From Niveispirillum sp. SYP-B3756 (GTDB taxonomy: Bacteria > Pseudomonadota > Alphaproteobacteria > Azospirillales > Azospirillaceae): a DNA stretch of 64,000 nucleotides. The DNA lies in NCBI RefSeq assembly GCF_009495745.1, contig NZ_WIDQ01000006.1:124001-188000 (forward strand), in the 5' to 3' direction. The position numbers and the translations under genes were made by a program. The notes below the pieces were generated by a model. It was not told where the DNA came from and did no database searches. It was given only the letters and a program-made list of their open reading frames with translations. Positions 52,566-60,773 of the stretch are shown here, piece by piece; positions within the stretch are counted from its first letter, which is position 1, and every line of letters begins with the position of its first letter.

Positions 52566-53053
52566 GGGCCTTCCATCCTTCGTTCCCAGGCAAATTATCT
52601 GAATTATCGAATGTATTCTCTCGCAAAAGAACACGGAATGTGATGCGTCAGCCTGATCTGGACGATCTCAACCTGTCGCTGGGCGGTGGACATATCACGC
52701 TGGTCCTGCCGGTCATGCTCCCCCGCCCCATGCCTGCGCTCCGTCAGATGCCCAGGTGTGAAAGGAATCCTTGGGTAATTTTAAGAAAATCAACAGGTTA
52801 TTTTTGATGGGATGCGGGGTTCTGCCAGCGTTTGGCTATAGCGGGAGCCATAGGACATGATTTTTGATCTTCACGCTTTACCCCCGCCACTGGAGCGTGA
52901 ATCCGCTCGCTGAACAAGGAGTTAGAGCCGGGTGCGTTTCCGGTTAAACGCACCCGGCTCTAAAACTCGCCCTCCAGGGGGCGTGAACCATGCCCCCTGG
53001 AATGATATGTCATGGCGACAATGGTTGATGGCCGCTCCTTTCGGGCCTGTATA
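52566..53053. other. Non-coding region with strong hairpins and a possible short ORF
   Basis: About 490 bases. A perfect 18-base inverted repeat (TTAGAGCCGGGTGCGTTT, 52922-52939 with 52946-52963) and a second hairpin (CCAGGGGGC, 52974-52982 with 52992-53000) lie downstream of the Nif11-like gene on its strand; the second is followed on the minus strand by TTTT and may end that transcript. An ORF at 52642-52806 (MRQPDLDDLNLSLGGG start, 54 codons) has no recognisable match and could be a remnant. Confidence 0.5.
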
Positions 53054-53362
53054 TTAGAAGAAGCCTTTGGCATTCTTCGGATCTTTGAGCACCTTGTTGT
53101 AATTGATGAAGCCGGCGGCGACGGCTTCCAGCTCATCATCCGACAATTCGGCATCGGCCAGCTTTGCCAGTTCCGCTTCCAGGCTGTCGCCTAGGGCGGC
53201 GGCATCCACACTGATGCCCTTGGCGGCGGCCACACCCAGCAGTTCGCTGGCGAGCGCGTCCTTTTCCTTGATGGCGGACAGGCGGTCCACCAGTGCCGGA
53301 TCGGCAAAAATGGCATCGCGCAGAGCGGACAGGTTGGGCGACAGGGGCTGGGTCTGGGTCAT
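53054..53362 (-). CDS. Nif11-like leader peptide family protein (possible RiPP precursor)
   Basis: A 102-residue peptide with a Nif11-type N-terminal region (LRDAIFADPALVDRLSAIKEKD, helical) and the leader-end motif ELSDDELEAVAAG at about residues 72-84. That motif matches the double-glycine processing end of Nif11/nitrile-hydratase-type leaders. The remaining 18 residues (FINYNKVLKDPKNAKGFF) would be the core but have no Ser, Thr or Cys. A GGAGAG ribosome site precedes the ATG. No maturation enzyme, protease or ABC exporter is next to it. Confidence 0.78.
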   Translation of the reverse strand: MTQTQPLSPNLSALRDAIFADPALVDRLSAIKEKDALASELLGVAAAKGISVDAAALGDSLEAELAKLADAELSDDELEAVAAGFINYNKVLKDPKNAKGFF

Positions 53363-53576
53363 GATTTCTCTCCGGTTTTATCAAAGGGCAGGGACGCCAT
53401 TCCGACACCCCACCTTTATCCTTTCCGACCGCCCCCTGCATCCGGGCCACAGTTTGCGCGGGCGGCGCGATACTCTGCCATTCATCCCCCGCCTGCCCCC
53501 TTGCCGCCCTGATCCGAAGCGGGCACCCTGGGGGCCGATCAGAGGGGCCGCAGAGGCCCGCAAAGGGGAAGCGACC
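53363..53576. promoter_or_regulatory. Divergent intergenic region between the Nif11-like and aldehyde dehydrogenase genes
   Basis: 214 bases; ribosome sites for both genes are present at its ends (GGAGAG and AAGGGGA). No conserved operator is recognised. Confidence 0.4.
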
Positions 53577-55073
53577 ATGGACAGCACAAATGCCTGCACC
53601 TGGCAGGAACGCGCCGCCCGGCTGCAATTCCGCAACCAAGCCTTCATCGGCGGCCGCTTTGTCGATGCGCTCAGCGGCAGGCGTTTCGATTGCATCACCC
53701 CGCGTGATGGCTCGGTGCTGACGCAGGTAGCCGAATGTGATGCGGCCGATGTGGATGCGGCGGTGGCCGCCGCCCGCAAGGCCTTCGAATCCGGTGTCTG
53801 GCGCGATGCCCATCCCCGCCAGCGCCGCACGGTACTGCTGAAACTGGCCCGGTTGATGGAGGAGAATGCCGACGAGCTGGCCCTGTTGGAAACGCTGGAT
53901 ATGGGCAAGCCCATTTCCGACAGCCGCAAGATCGACATTCCCCTGTCTATCCGCTGTGTCGAATATTACGCAGAAGCCATCGACAAGATTTATGATCAGG
54001 TCGGCCCCAGCGGCGGCGATGCCATGTCGCTGATCCTGCGGGAACCGCTGGGCGTCATCGGCGTGGTGGTGCCGTGGAACTTCCCGCTGATGATGGCGGT
54101 GTGGAAGCTGGCCCCGGCACTGGCCACCGGCAATTCCGTGGTGCTGAAACCGGCCGAACAATCGCCGCTGACGGCCCTGTTCCTGGCCGAACTGGCGGTG
54201 CAGGCGGGCTTGCCGGCGGGCGTGCTGAATGTGGTGCCCGGTTTCGGGGAGACGGCGGGGCAGGCCATCGGCCGGCATATGGATGTGGATATGCTGGCCT
54301 TCACCGGTTCCACCGAGGTTGGCAAATATTTCATGCGCTATTCCGGGGAAAGCAACCTGAAGCGCGTGTCGCTGGAATGCGGCGGCAAAAGCCCCCACAT
54401 CATTCTGCCCGACGCGCCGGACCTGGACCGCGCGGCGCGCGAAGCCGTGGGCGGCATCTTTTTCAATCAGGGGGAGGTCTGCACCGCCGGTTCCCGCCTG
54501 CTGGTGCATGAGAGCATCAAGGATGAGTTTCTGGAGCGGGTCACCCACTATGCCGCCCGCTGGACCCCCGGTGATCCGCTGGACCCGAAAAGCACGATGG
54601 GCGCCATGGTGGATGACCGCCAGCACGCCCGCGTGCTGGATTATATCGCCAAAGGCATGGCCGAAGGGGCGTCCCTGCGACTGGGCGGCGGTGCGGCGCG
54701 CACGGAAACGGGCGGGTTCTATATCGAACCCACCCTGTTTGATGGCGTCACCAACCAGATGACCATCGCGCGGGAGGAGATTTTTGGCCCCGTGCTCTCC
54801 ACCATCAGTTTTTCCAGCGTGGAGGAAGCGTTCCGCATCGCCAATGACACGATCTATGGTCTGGCGGCGGCGGTGTGGACGCGTGACCTGTCCACCGCCA
54901 TGAAGGCTGCCCGTGCCATCCGGGCTGGCAGCGTTTGGATCAACTGCTATGATGGCGGGGATATCACCACGCCGTTTGGTGGCTTCAAACAATCCGGATT
55001 CGGCCGCGACCGCAGCCTGCACGCGCTGGAAAAATATACTGACCTGAAAAGTGTGTGGATTGACCTGTCATAA
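53577..55073 (+). CDS. NAD-dependent aldehyde dehydrogenase (PuuC-like)
   Basis: A 498-residue enzyme. The catalytic cysteine is C302 (FFNQGEVCTAGSR) and the general base E267 (SLECGGKSPHI); the NAD-binding FTGSTEVGKYFM is present. The best resemblance is to gamma-glutamyl-gamma-aminobutyraldehyde dehydrogenases of putrescine breakdown (PuuC). It might instead serve other amino-aldehydes. The start at 53577 has an AAGGGGA ribosome site. Confidence 0.9.
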   Translation: MDSTNACTWQERAARLQFRNQAFIGGRFVDALSGRRFDCITPRDGSVLTQVAECDAADVDAAVAAARKAFESGVWRDAHPRQRRTVLLKLARLMEENADELALLETLDMGKPISDSRKIDIPLSIRCVEYYAEAIDKIYDQVGPSGGDAMSLILREPLGVIGVVVPWNFPLMMAVWKLAPALATGNSVVLKPAEQSPLTALFLAELAVQAGLPAGVLNVVPGFGETAGQAIGRHMDVDMLAFTGSTEVGKYFMRYSGESNLKRVSLECGGKSPHIILPDAPDLDRAAREAVGGIFFNQGEVCTAGSRLLVHESIKDEFLERVTHYAARWTPGDPLDPKSTMGAMVDDRQHARVLDYIAKGMAEGASLRLGGGAARTETGGFYIEPTLFDGVTNQMTIAREEIFGPVLSTISFSSVEEAFRIANDTIYGLAAAVWTRDLSTAMKAARAIRAGSVWINCYDGGDITTPFGGFKQSGFGRDRSLHALEKYTDLKSVWIDLS

Positions 55074-55398
55074 GATTATACCAATGATCATGGTTGCCCC
55101 CGGTGCTCAACACAGCTTGTTGGTGTGGAGGCCCCCCTCGGGATCGGTATAATATCAGTGGCTTGAAAGAGTGACCGGCGGTCACTCTTTCAAGCCACTC
55201 AATCGCCAGCGCCCACATCCGTGGGCTCGATCGACTGCCGCACGGGCGGTGCGGCGGCAGTCGACCCCGTACCATCGGTCGAGAATTTTGACCGATGGTA
55301 TAACTGAGGCTGACGAGGACTTTTCGGCTTGCTCAACAGGCCCTTGACGCCGGATGTAATATTCGGCAAAAATTAAATTTACGCTTAGCTGTTTCAAA
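55074..55398. repeat. Composite palindromic repeat region
   Basis: Three strong inverted repeats in a row: a perfect 20-base stem with a 3-base loop (55157-55199, arm AGTGGCTTGAAAGAGTGACC), an imperfect one around CGACTGCCGCAC (55231-55262), and TACCATCGGTC / GACCGATGGTA (55268-55301). Translated on the minus strand it gives a short frame containing WALAIEWLERVTAGHSF, which I regard as a spurious product of the repeat. This looks like an extragenic palindromic element. Confidence 0.6.
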
Positions 55399-56310
55399 AT
55401 GGGGGGTATCGTGACCCATGATTTTTCTTACTCAGAAAAAAGCACGAACGATCGGTTTAATTTGTGGTCGGCGCTGCCCCATCTGCCGGATTGGCTGATG
55501 CCGCCCACGCGGGCGGAGCGGGCGGCAGATCTTTATCTGGTGCCTGAACGGCATGTCGCCCCGCCGGCCCTGCCGGAACCAGCGGGTGGGATGGTACTGG
55601 CCGTACCGGGCTTTGCGCCGCATCTCAATGCGCGCTTCTGGGGGGCGGAACGGCAGGCTGCCCCCCTGGTCCTGCTGGCCCATGATTGGGAGGGGCAGAT
55701 ACAGGATATGATGCTGCTGATCTCTGCCCTGACGGAGGCTGGCGCGCGGGTGGTTGCCTTCGACGCGCCGGCCCATGGGCGCAGTGGCGGCGATGTCTGC
55801 CATGTGCTGGCCATGGCCGCCGCTGTTTTGGCCGTGGCCAAGGCGTTGGGGGCACCTGTTGATCTGGCTATCGGCCACGGGCTGGGGGCCAGCGCCATGG
55901 TTGCCGCCATGGCTGATGGCTTTCAGCCCGGCCGCGCCGCCCTGCTGGCCCCGATGGCGGATGTGCGCTGGCCAGTGCAACAGATTGCCCAGGTTCTCGC
56001 CCTGACAGAGGCGGAACAGGCCGCGATGGAGCGGCGCATTGATCAGGCCTTGGGGCGGCCGCTGCATGGGCTGACCTTGCATCCGCCGGCGGGGGCCATG
56101 CCCGGCCTGCTGATCCATAGCAGTGATGACCGGGTGGCCCCTGTGGCTGATGCGTTGCATCTGGCAGCCTTCTGGCCGGGGATGCGGCGGCATCTGGTAG
56201 AGGGGTTGGGGCATCGTCGGCTGTTGGCGGATCGCGCGGTGGCCGATCTGCTCATCGGTTTCGCCTTTGACGGGCAGGGTGCCATCGACCGGCACGCCAA
56301 TCTGGGCTAA
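55399..56310 (+). CDS. Alpha/beta hydrolase fold protein lacking the nucleophile serine
   Basis: A 303-residue protein. The strand-loop LLAHDWEGQ, the FDAPAHGRSGG loop and the C-terminal SSDDRVAP and GLGHRRLL supply the fold with putative Asp and His. The nucleophile elbow, normally GHSLG, reads AIGHGLGASA, so the serine is replaced by G161 (codon GGG). It is probably not a serine hydrolase. GTG at 55411, just after GGGGGGT, is an alternative start. Confidence 0.82.
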   Translation: MGGIVTHDFSYSEKSTNDRFNLWSALPHLPDWLMPPTRAERAADLYLVPERHVAPPALPEPAGGMVLAVPGFAPHLNARFWGAERQAAPLVLLAHDWEGQIQDMMLLISALTEAGARVVAFDAPAHGRSGGDVCHVLAMAAAVLAVAKALGAPVDLAIGHGLGASAMVAAMADGFQPGRAALLAPMADVRWPVQQIAQVLALTEAEQAAMERRIDQALGRPLHGLTLHPPAGAMPGLLIHSSDDRVAPVADALHLAAFWPGMRRHLVEGLGHRRLLADRAVADLLIGFAFDGQGAIDRHANLG

Positions 56311-56348
56311 GCTGTTTTTGATAAACAACAAATCAGGGAAAATGTCTG

Positions 56349-56756
56349 ATGCCGTTCATGGTGACGCCACTTTATGCTGGCCTGTTGGGGATTGTGCTGC
56401 TGGTGCTCAGCTTTCTGGTCTCGCGCCAGCGGATGCGGCACAATGTGTCGGTCGGCGATGGCGGCGTGCCCGCCCTGATCGGGGCCATCCGTGCCCAGGG
56501 CAATTTCGTTGAATATGTGCCGCTGACGCTGATCCTGCTGACCTTGCTGGAACTGACGCATCATTCCCTCTATCTGCTGCATGGGCTGGGCATTGCCCTG
56601 GTACTGGGCCGGGTGCTGCACGCCTATGGCATCTCCACCCGGCCGGAGGGGCGCAGTTTCGGGCGGATGTGGGGAATTCTGCTGACCTGGATTCCCATGG
56701 TGGCCGCCTCTGTCCTGTTGATCATTGCGGCGGTTTATCACTTGCTGGCGGCTTGA
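56349..56756 (+). CDS. MAPEG family membrane protein
   Basis: A 135-residue protein with four hydrophobic helices. RAQGNFVEYVPLTLILLTLLE is the MAPEG signature (the glutathione-binding FxNxxEY-like motif appears as GNFVEYVP). The family includes microsomal glutathione transferases and related enzymes; YecN-like bacterial members are of unknown function. It follows the hydrolase gene by 38 bases. Confidence 0.9.
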   Translation: MPFMVTPLYAGLLGIVLLVLSFLVSRQRMRHNVSVGDGGVPALIGAIRAQGNFVEYVPLTLILLTLLELTHHSLYLLHGLGIALVLGRVLHAYGISTRPEGRSFGRMWGILLTWIPMVAASVLLIIAAVYHLLAA

Positions 56757-56811
56757 TCCGCGCGACTGCCGGCCACAATGTCGGGATCTGGATATCGGGG
56801 GAGGAAGCGCC

Positions 56812-57492
56812 ATGCCGCTTGTCGTCATCACCGGGGCCAACCGCGGGATCGGGCTGGAACTGGCCCGCCAATATGTCGTCGACGGCTGGCAAGTGGTGGC
56901 CACCTGTCGGGATCTGACCAAATCCGGCGATCTGGCCGGGTTACCCGGTGTGGAGGTCCGGCCCCTCGCGGTGAATGCGGCGGAGTCCATCGCCGCCTTC
57001 GCCGCCGCGATGCGGGGTCGTGCCATTGATCTGCTGATCCATAATGCAGGCACCATGGGGCCGGACCCGGCCCGTCAGTCCAAGGATGAGATTGATGTGG
57101 CCGGCTGGCTGGAAACCATGCAGACCAATGCATTGGCACCCATCCTGCTGACCCTTGCCCTGAAGGACAATCTGCGGCCGGGGGCCAAGGTGGCGACGCT
57201 GTCCAGCCAACTGGCATCGCTGGCTGAGAATGTATCCGGCGGCCTTTATGCCTATCGCGCCGCCAAGGCGGCGGTGAATATGGGTATCCGCAGCCTGGCG
57301 GCCGATCTGGCCGATCAGGGGATCATCCTGCTGGCCCTGCATCCCGGTTGGGTACAGACCGATATGGGCGGACCGAAGGCACCGGTGCCGGTGGGGGACA
57401 GTGTGGCCGGGCTGCGGCGGGTGATCGCCACCGCCGGACCCGCCGATAATGGCAGCTTCATTGCCTTTGACGGGCGCCGCATTCCCTGGTGA
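56812..57492 (+). CDS. Short-chain dehydrogenase/reductase
   Basis: A 226-residue SDR. The NAD(P)-binding TGANRGIGLEL, the NAG motif (HNAGTMG), and the catalytic YRAAK (Y-x-x-x-K) with serine in TLSSQL are all present. It resembles C-factor-like/sniffer SDRs. A strong GGGGAGGA ribosome site supports the start at 56812. The substrate is unknown. Confidence 0.92.
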   Translation: MPLVVITGANRGIGLELARQYVVDGWQVVATCRDLTKSGDLAGLPGVEVRPLAVNAAESIAAFAAAMRGRAIDLLIHNAGTMGPDPARQSKDEIDVAGWLETMQTNALAPILLTLALKDNLRPGAKVATLSSQLASLAENVSGGLYAYRAAKAAVNMGIRSLAADLADQGIILLALHPGWVQTDMGGPKAPVPVGDSVAGLRRVIATAGPADNGSFIAFDGRRIPW

Positions 57493-57508
57493 ACGGATGG
57501 GAGACCGG

Positions 57509-58123
57509 ATGATGGACAAGACACCGATTGAGTTTTTTTTCGATTTTGCCTCCCCCTATGCCTATCTGGCGGCCTGCCGGGTGGATGCCGTGGCCGCCGA
57601 TCTGGGCCGGGCCGTCCGCTGGCGGCCCATTCTGCTGGGGGCTGTGTTCAAGGTGACGGCGGGCCAGCCCAATCTGATGAAACCGCTGCAGGGCGATTAT
57701 CTGCGCCATGATGTGCCGCGCTGTGCCCGCCGCTGGGGCATTGCCGTTGCCCATCCCTTGCCCATGCCCTTTGCCTCACTCGCCGCATCGCGCGGCTTCT
57801 ATTGGCTGGAGGGGCAGGGCGGTGACGGGCATTTGCCGCCAGCCTTCGCCCGCGCCATTTTCAATGCGCATTGGGCGGAGGGGCGGGATATGGCGCTGCC
57901 GGAAAATGTGCTGGATGTTGCCGCCGGCATGGGCATTGACCGTGATGCATTCGAGCTAGGTATTGCTGATGCTGCCATCAAGGAGAAGTTGCGAGCCGAG
58001 ACGGAGGCAGCCATTGCGCGCGGTGTCTTCGGCGCCCCCTTCTTCATGGTTGATGGCGAGCCCTTCTGGGGGGCGGACCGGCTGGACCAGATGGCGGAGT
58101 GGCTGCGTGCCGGCGGCTGGTGA
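57509..58123 (+). CDS. DsbA-fold 2-hydroxychromene-2-carboxylate isomerase-like protein
   Basis: A 204-residue kappa-class glutathione-transferase relative. FFFDFASPYAYLAA carries the catalytic/glutathione-contact serine of HCCA isomerases instead of a CxxC pair, and ARGVFGAPFFMVDGEPFWGADRLDQM is the conserved end. HCCA isomerase acts in naphthalene breakdown, but most homologues are unassigned. ATG at 57512 is an equally good start. It ends one base before the convergent double-TetR gene. Confidence 0.87.
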   Translation: MMDKTPIEFFFDFASPYAYLAACRVDAVAADLGRAVRWRPILLGAVFKVTAGQPNLMKPLQGDYLRHDVPRCARRWGIAVAHPLPMPFASLAASRGFYWLEGQGGDGHLPPAFARAIFNAHWAEGRDMALPENVLDVAAGMGIDRDAFELGIADAAIKEKLRAETEAAIARGVFGAPFFMVDGEPFWGADRLDQMAEWLRAGGW

Positions 58124-59341
58124 TCAGCCTCGGCCGAACAGCCCGTCAAACAGGGTGGCGGCATAGGTGGTGACCGCCTGTCCCGGCGGTTGCTTCGCCG
58201 CCCAGGGCGCCAGCTCATAGGCGGCGTTGACCATCGCCATGATGGACTGTGAGGCAACCAGCGGATCAACCGGGCGGATCGACCCTTCGATGATGCCGTC
58301 AATCACCATGCCGGCAAAACGCCGGGCCAGCCGGTTGGATTGCTTGATTACCTCATCGCGCAGCTCATTCGGCAGCGCCTGCAGCGCCACACTGCGCAAC
58401 AGGGGGGCGCGGCGGCTGTCAAATTGCAGGTCCAGCAGGGTGGAGACGGCGGTGGCCAGCCGGTCGCGCTGGCTGACGCGGGGCAGGGCGATGGCCATGT
58501 CCTGTGCCTGTTTCACCACCGCAAAGCTGCGCTGGAAACAGGCATAGACCAGATCATCCTTGGCATCCAGATGGTGATAGAAGCTGCCCTTGGTCACATT
58601 CAATTCCGCCACGATCCGGTCAACCGAGGCCCCGCGATAGCCCCGCGCATTGATCAGCCGGGTGGCGGCGGCCAGAAAATCCCGCTTGCTGCCATCTTCC
58701 TCCAGCGCTGGCAGGGACAGGATCATTGGCGACCATGCCGCGCCTTCTGGTGCCAACCCCTGGGCGAACAGGTCCAGTAGGCGGTGCCGCACCCGGTCAT
58801 GTTCCTCCGGCATATGCAACGGCAGCCAAGCCTGCACCCAGAAGAGTGTTTCCAGCAGCACATGGGTGCGCGCCGTGTTGGCCCAACGGGTGGCCTGCTG
58901 GCTGTTATCACCGAACAGGTCGCGCACGGTGCGGTAACTATCGTGATAAAGGTTCAACAGACGCTCGCGCCGCGGATCCTCCATGGCGCGCATGTCGGAG
59001 ATGCGCGCCACCGCCGGTTCGTTCCCCTGCCGGATGGCGCGGTAAGAGGCAAAGAAACCGTCCACCAGTGCAGCGATCCGGGCACGGTGCCCGCCACCAT
59101 GCCGGCCGGCACCGGCCACCAGGGTCCGGAACCGTTCCAGCGTGTCCTCAAAACAGGCTTCGGCCAGTTGATCTTTGCGTTTGAAATAATAGGTCACGCT
59201 GGTGGTGCTGAGCCCGACAAGGGCGGCCACCTCCCCCAACGTCATGCCGCGAATCCCCTGATCATAGATCAAGGCGGAAGCGGCAGCGATGATCAGGTCG
59301 CGCTTGTTGCGCTGGCGGCTGGCGGCGGTCAGATCAGACAT
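58124..59341 (-). CDS. Tandem (fused) TetR/AcrR family regulator
   Basis: A 405-residue protein, twice the usual TetR length. Two complete TetR N-terminal DNA-binding domains are visible: the first at about 15-62 (TLGEVAALVGLSTTSVTYYFKRKDQL) and the second at about 216-265 (SVDRIVAELNVTKGSFYHHLDAKDDL), each followed by its own helical ligand domain. There is no frameshift or stop between them. It likely acts as an intramolecular pseudo-dimer. It is divergent from two thioesterase genes; a TAGTCA/TGACTA palindrome lies between. Confidence 0.9.
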   Translation of the reverse strand: MSDLTAASRQRNKRDLIIAAASALIYDQGIRGMTLGEVAALVGLSTTSVTYYFKRKDQLAEACFEDTLERFRTLVAGAGRHGGGHRARIAALVDGFFASYRAIRQGNEPAVARISDMRAMEDPRRERLLNLYHDSYRTVRDLFGDNSQQATRWANTARTHVLLETLFWVQAWLPLHMPEEHDRVRHRLLDLFAQGLAPEGAAWSPMILSLPALEEDGSKRDFLAAATRLINARGYRGASVDRIVAELNVTKGSFYHHLDAKDDLVYACFQRSFAVVKQAQDMAIALPRVSQRDRLATAVSTLLDLQFDSRRAPLLRSVALQALPNELRDEVIKQSNRLARRFAGMVIDGIIEGSIRPVDPLVASQSIMAMVNAAYELAPWAAKQPPGQAVTTYAATLFDGLFGRG

Positions 59342-59498
59342 GGATATGAAGCTAGCATGTCATCTTGGTGTCGTCATGGGGCCACGTACAGGTGCAAGAT
59401 GATTTTTGTAAAACCAGTATGGCCAGATTATTTTGTTTGCCAATAGTCAAGTGACTAGGCAGAATTTTCAGTATCAAACAACCCGGAATTAAATATCG
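59342..59498. promoter_or_regulatory. Divergent promoter with candidate operator of the double-TetR regulator
   Basis: The A+T-rich 157-base region holds the palindrome TAGTCA-AG-TGACTA at 59444-59457, about 42 bases before the thioesterase start. It is a candidate TetR-type operator by position and symmetry only. Confidence 0.45.
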
Positions 59499-60314
59499 AT
59501 GGTTGACAAAAATGGGGAGGTGGCGGCCCTTTCCCTGGCTGCCCTGCTGGAATCCGCAGTGTGGGAGGGGGCAAGTTTTTCTGTGGCGATCCCCAGCAGT
59601 TGGTCGCAGGGGCGCACCGCCTATGGCGGCCTGTCTGCGGCGCTGGCGCTGGAGGCGGCCCGACGGATCACAGCAGACCTGCCCCCCTTGCGCTCTGCCC
59701 AAATCGCCTTTATCGGGCCGTTGGGCGGCAAGGTGCAGGTATCGGCGACATTGCTGCGACGCGGACGCTCCAGCGCCTATATCCAGGCCGATGTGATGGG
59801 GGAGAATGGGCTGGGCCTGCGGGCGATCTTCCTGTTCATGGCTGCCCAATCCTCCAGCGTGGATGTCACCCGGCATCCGATACCGGATGTTCCGCCACCG
59901 GGGGCGAAGCCGTTGGAATTCCCGGTGGAACAACGCCCGGCCTTCACGGAGAATTTCGATTACCAGCCGGCGATTTTCTGGCAGGCTAGCGACGGCACGC
60001 CGCGCAGCGATTTTGCCTTCTGGGTCCGCCTGCGCGATGGGCGGGATATCGATCCCTCTGTCGGCCTGCTGGCGCTGGCCGATGCGCTGCCCCCGGCCGC
60101 CATGCCGCTGGCCCGCCGGCCGGGGCCGACCAGTTCCGCCAACTGGACGATCAATTTCATGCAGCATCCGCCTGTGACCACAGATGGCTGGTGGCTGTTG
60201 CGCTCCACCCTGCAGAATGCCGTCGATGGCAACAGCAGCCAGCAGATGGGCATCTGGAACCGCGATGGTTTACCGGTGGCCGCCGGTATGCAGCATGTGG
60301 CGCTGTTCTTTTAA
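59499..60314 (+). CDS. TesB-like acyl-CoA thioesterase (double hotdog)
   Basis: A 271-residue protein. RTAYGGLSAALALEAARRI is the N-terminal thioesterase motif of the TesB-like 4HBT_3 family and FMQHPPVTTDGWWLLRSTLQNAVDGNSSQQMGIWN the C-terminal one with the catalytic Asp/Gln region. It hydrolyses acyl-CoA to free acid. The following 4HBT gene is 12 bases away, so the two form an operon, probably controlled by the divergent TetR fusion. Confidence 0.87.
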   Translation: MVDKNGEVAALSLAALLESAVWEGASFSVAIPSSWSQGRTAYGGLSAALALEAARRITADLPPLRSAQIAFIGPLGGKVQVSATLLRRGRSSAYIQADVMGENGLGLRAIFLFMAAQSSSVDVTRHPIPDVPPPGAKPLEFPVEQRPAFTENFDYQPAIFWQASDGTPRSDFAFWVRLRDGRDIDPSVGLLALADALPPAAMPLARRPGPTSSANWTINFMQHPPVTTDGWWLLRSTLQNAVDGNSSQQMGIWNRDGLPVAAGMQHVALFF

Positions 60315-60326
60315 GGGGAAGCAGAC

Positions 60327-60767
60327 ATGGCCCGTGAACCCACGCCCACTCGCGCGCATTACCGGCATTTCACGCCGCTGGGCACGCGCTGGATGGATAA
60401 TGATGTCTATGGTCACGTCAATAACGTGACCTACTATTCCTATTTCGATACGGCGGTGAATGAATATCTCATCCGCGCCGGGGTGCTGGATATTCATGGG
60501 GGCGCGGTGATCGGGCTGGTGGTGGAAACCGGCTGCCGTTACTTCACCCCCGTTGCCTTTCCTGATCAGCTGGATATCGGCATCGCTGTGACCAAGCTGG
60601 GCAACAGCTCCGTGCGGTACGAGGTGGGGATTTTCCGGCAGGGGGTGGAGGAGGCCGCCGCCGCCGGCCATTTCATCCATGTCTATGTGGATCGGGAGAA
60701 CCGGCGACCGACGCCGCTGCCGGCAGGTTTCCGCGCGGCATTGGAAAAATTGCTGGTCGGTGAATAA
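60327..60767 (+). CDS. 4HBT-type acyl-CoA thioesterase
   Basis: A 146-residue single hotdog protein. [28 protein letters not shown] carries the catalytic Asp of the 4-hydroxybenzoyl-CoA thioesterase family (D-x-x-GHVNN). It would act as a tetramer. It has an AAGGGGAAG ribosome site and is second in the thioesterase operon. Confidence 0.92.
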   Translation: MAREPTPTRAHYRHFTPLGTRWMDNDVYGHVNNVTYYSYFDTAVNEYLIRAGVLDIHGGAVIGLVVETGCRYFTPVAFPDQLDIGIAVTKLGNSSVRYEVGIFRQGVEEAAAAGHFIHVYVDRENRRPTPLPAGFRAALEKLLVGE

Positions 60768-60773
60768 ACCAGC

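Noticed and set aside
54985-55275. A 96-codon minus-strand ORF after the aldehyde dehydrogenase
   Set aside because: It is read through the inverted-repeat cluster and overlaps the dehydrogenase end; best explained as a translated repeat.
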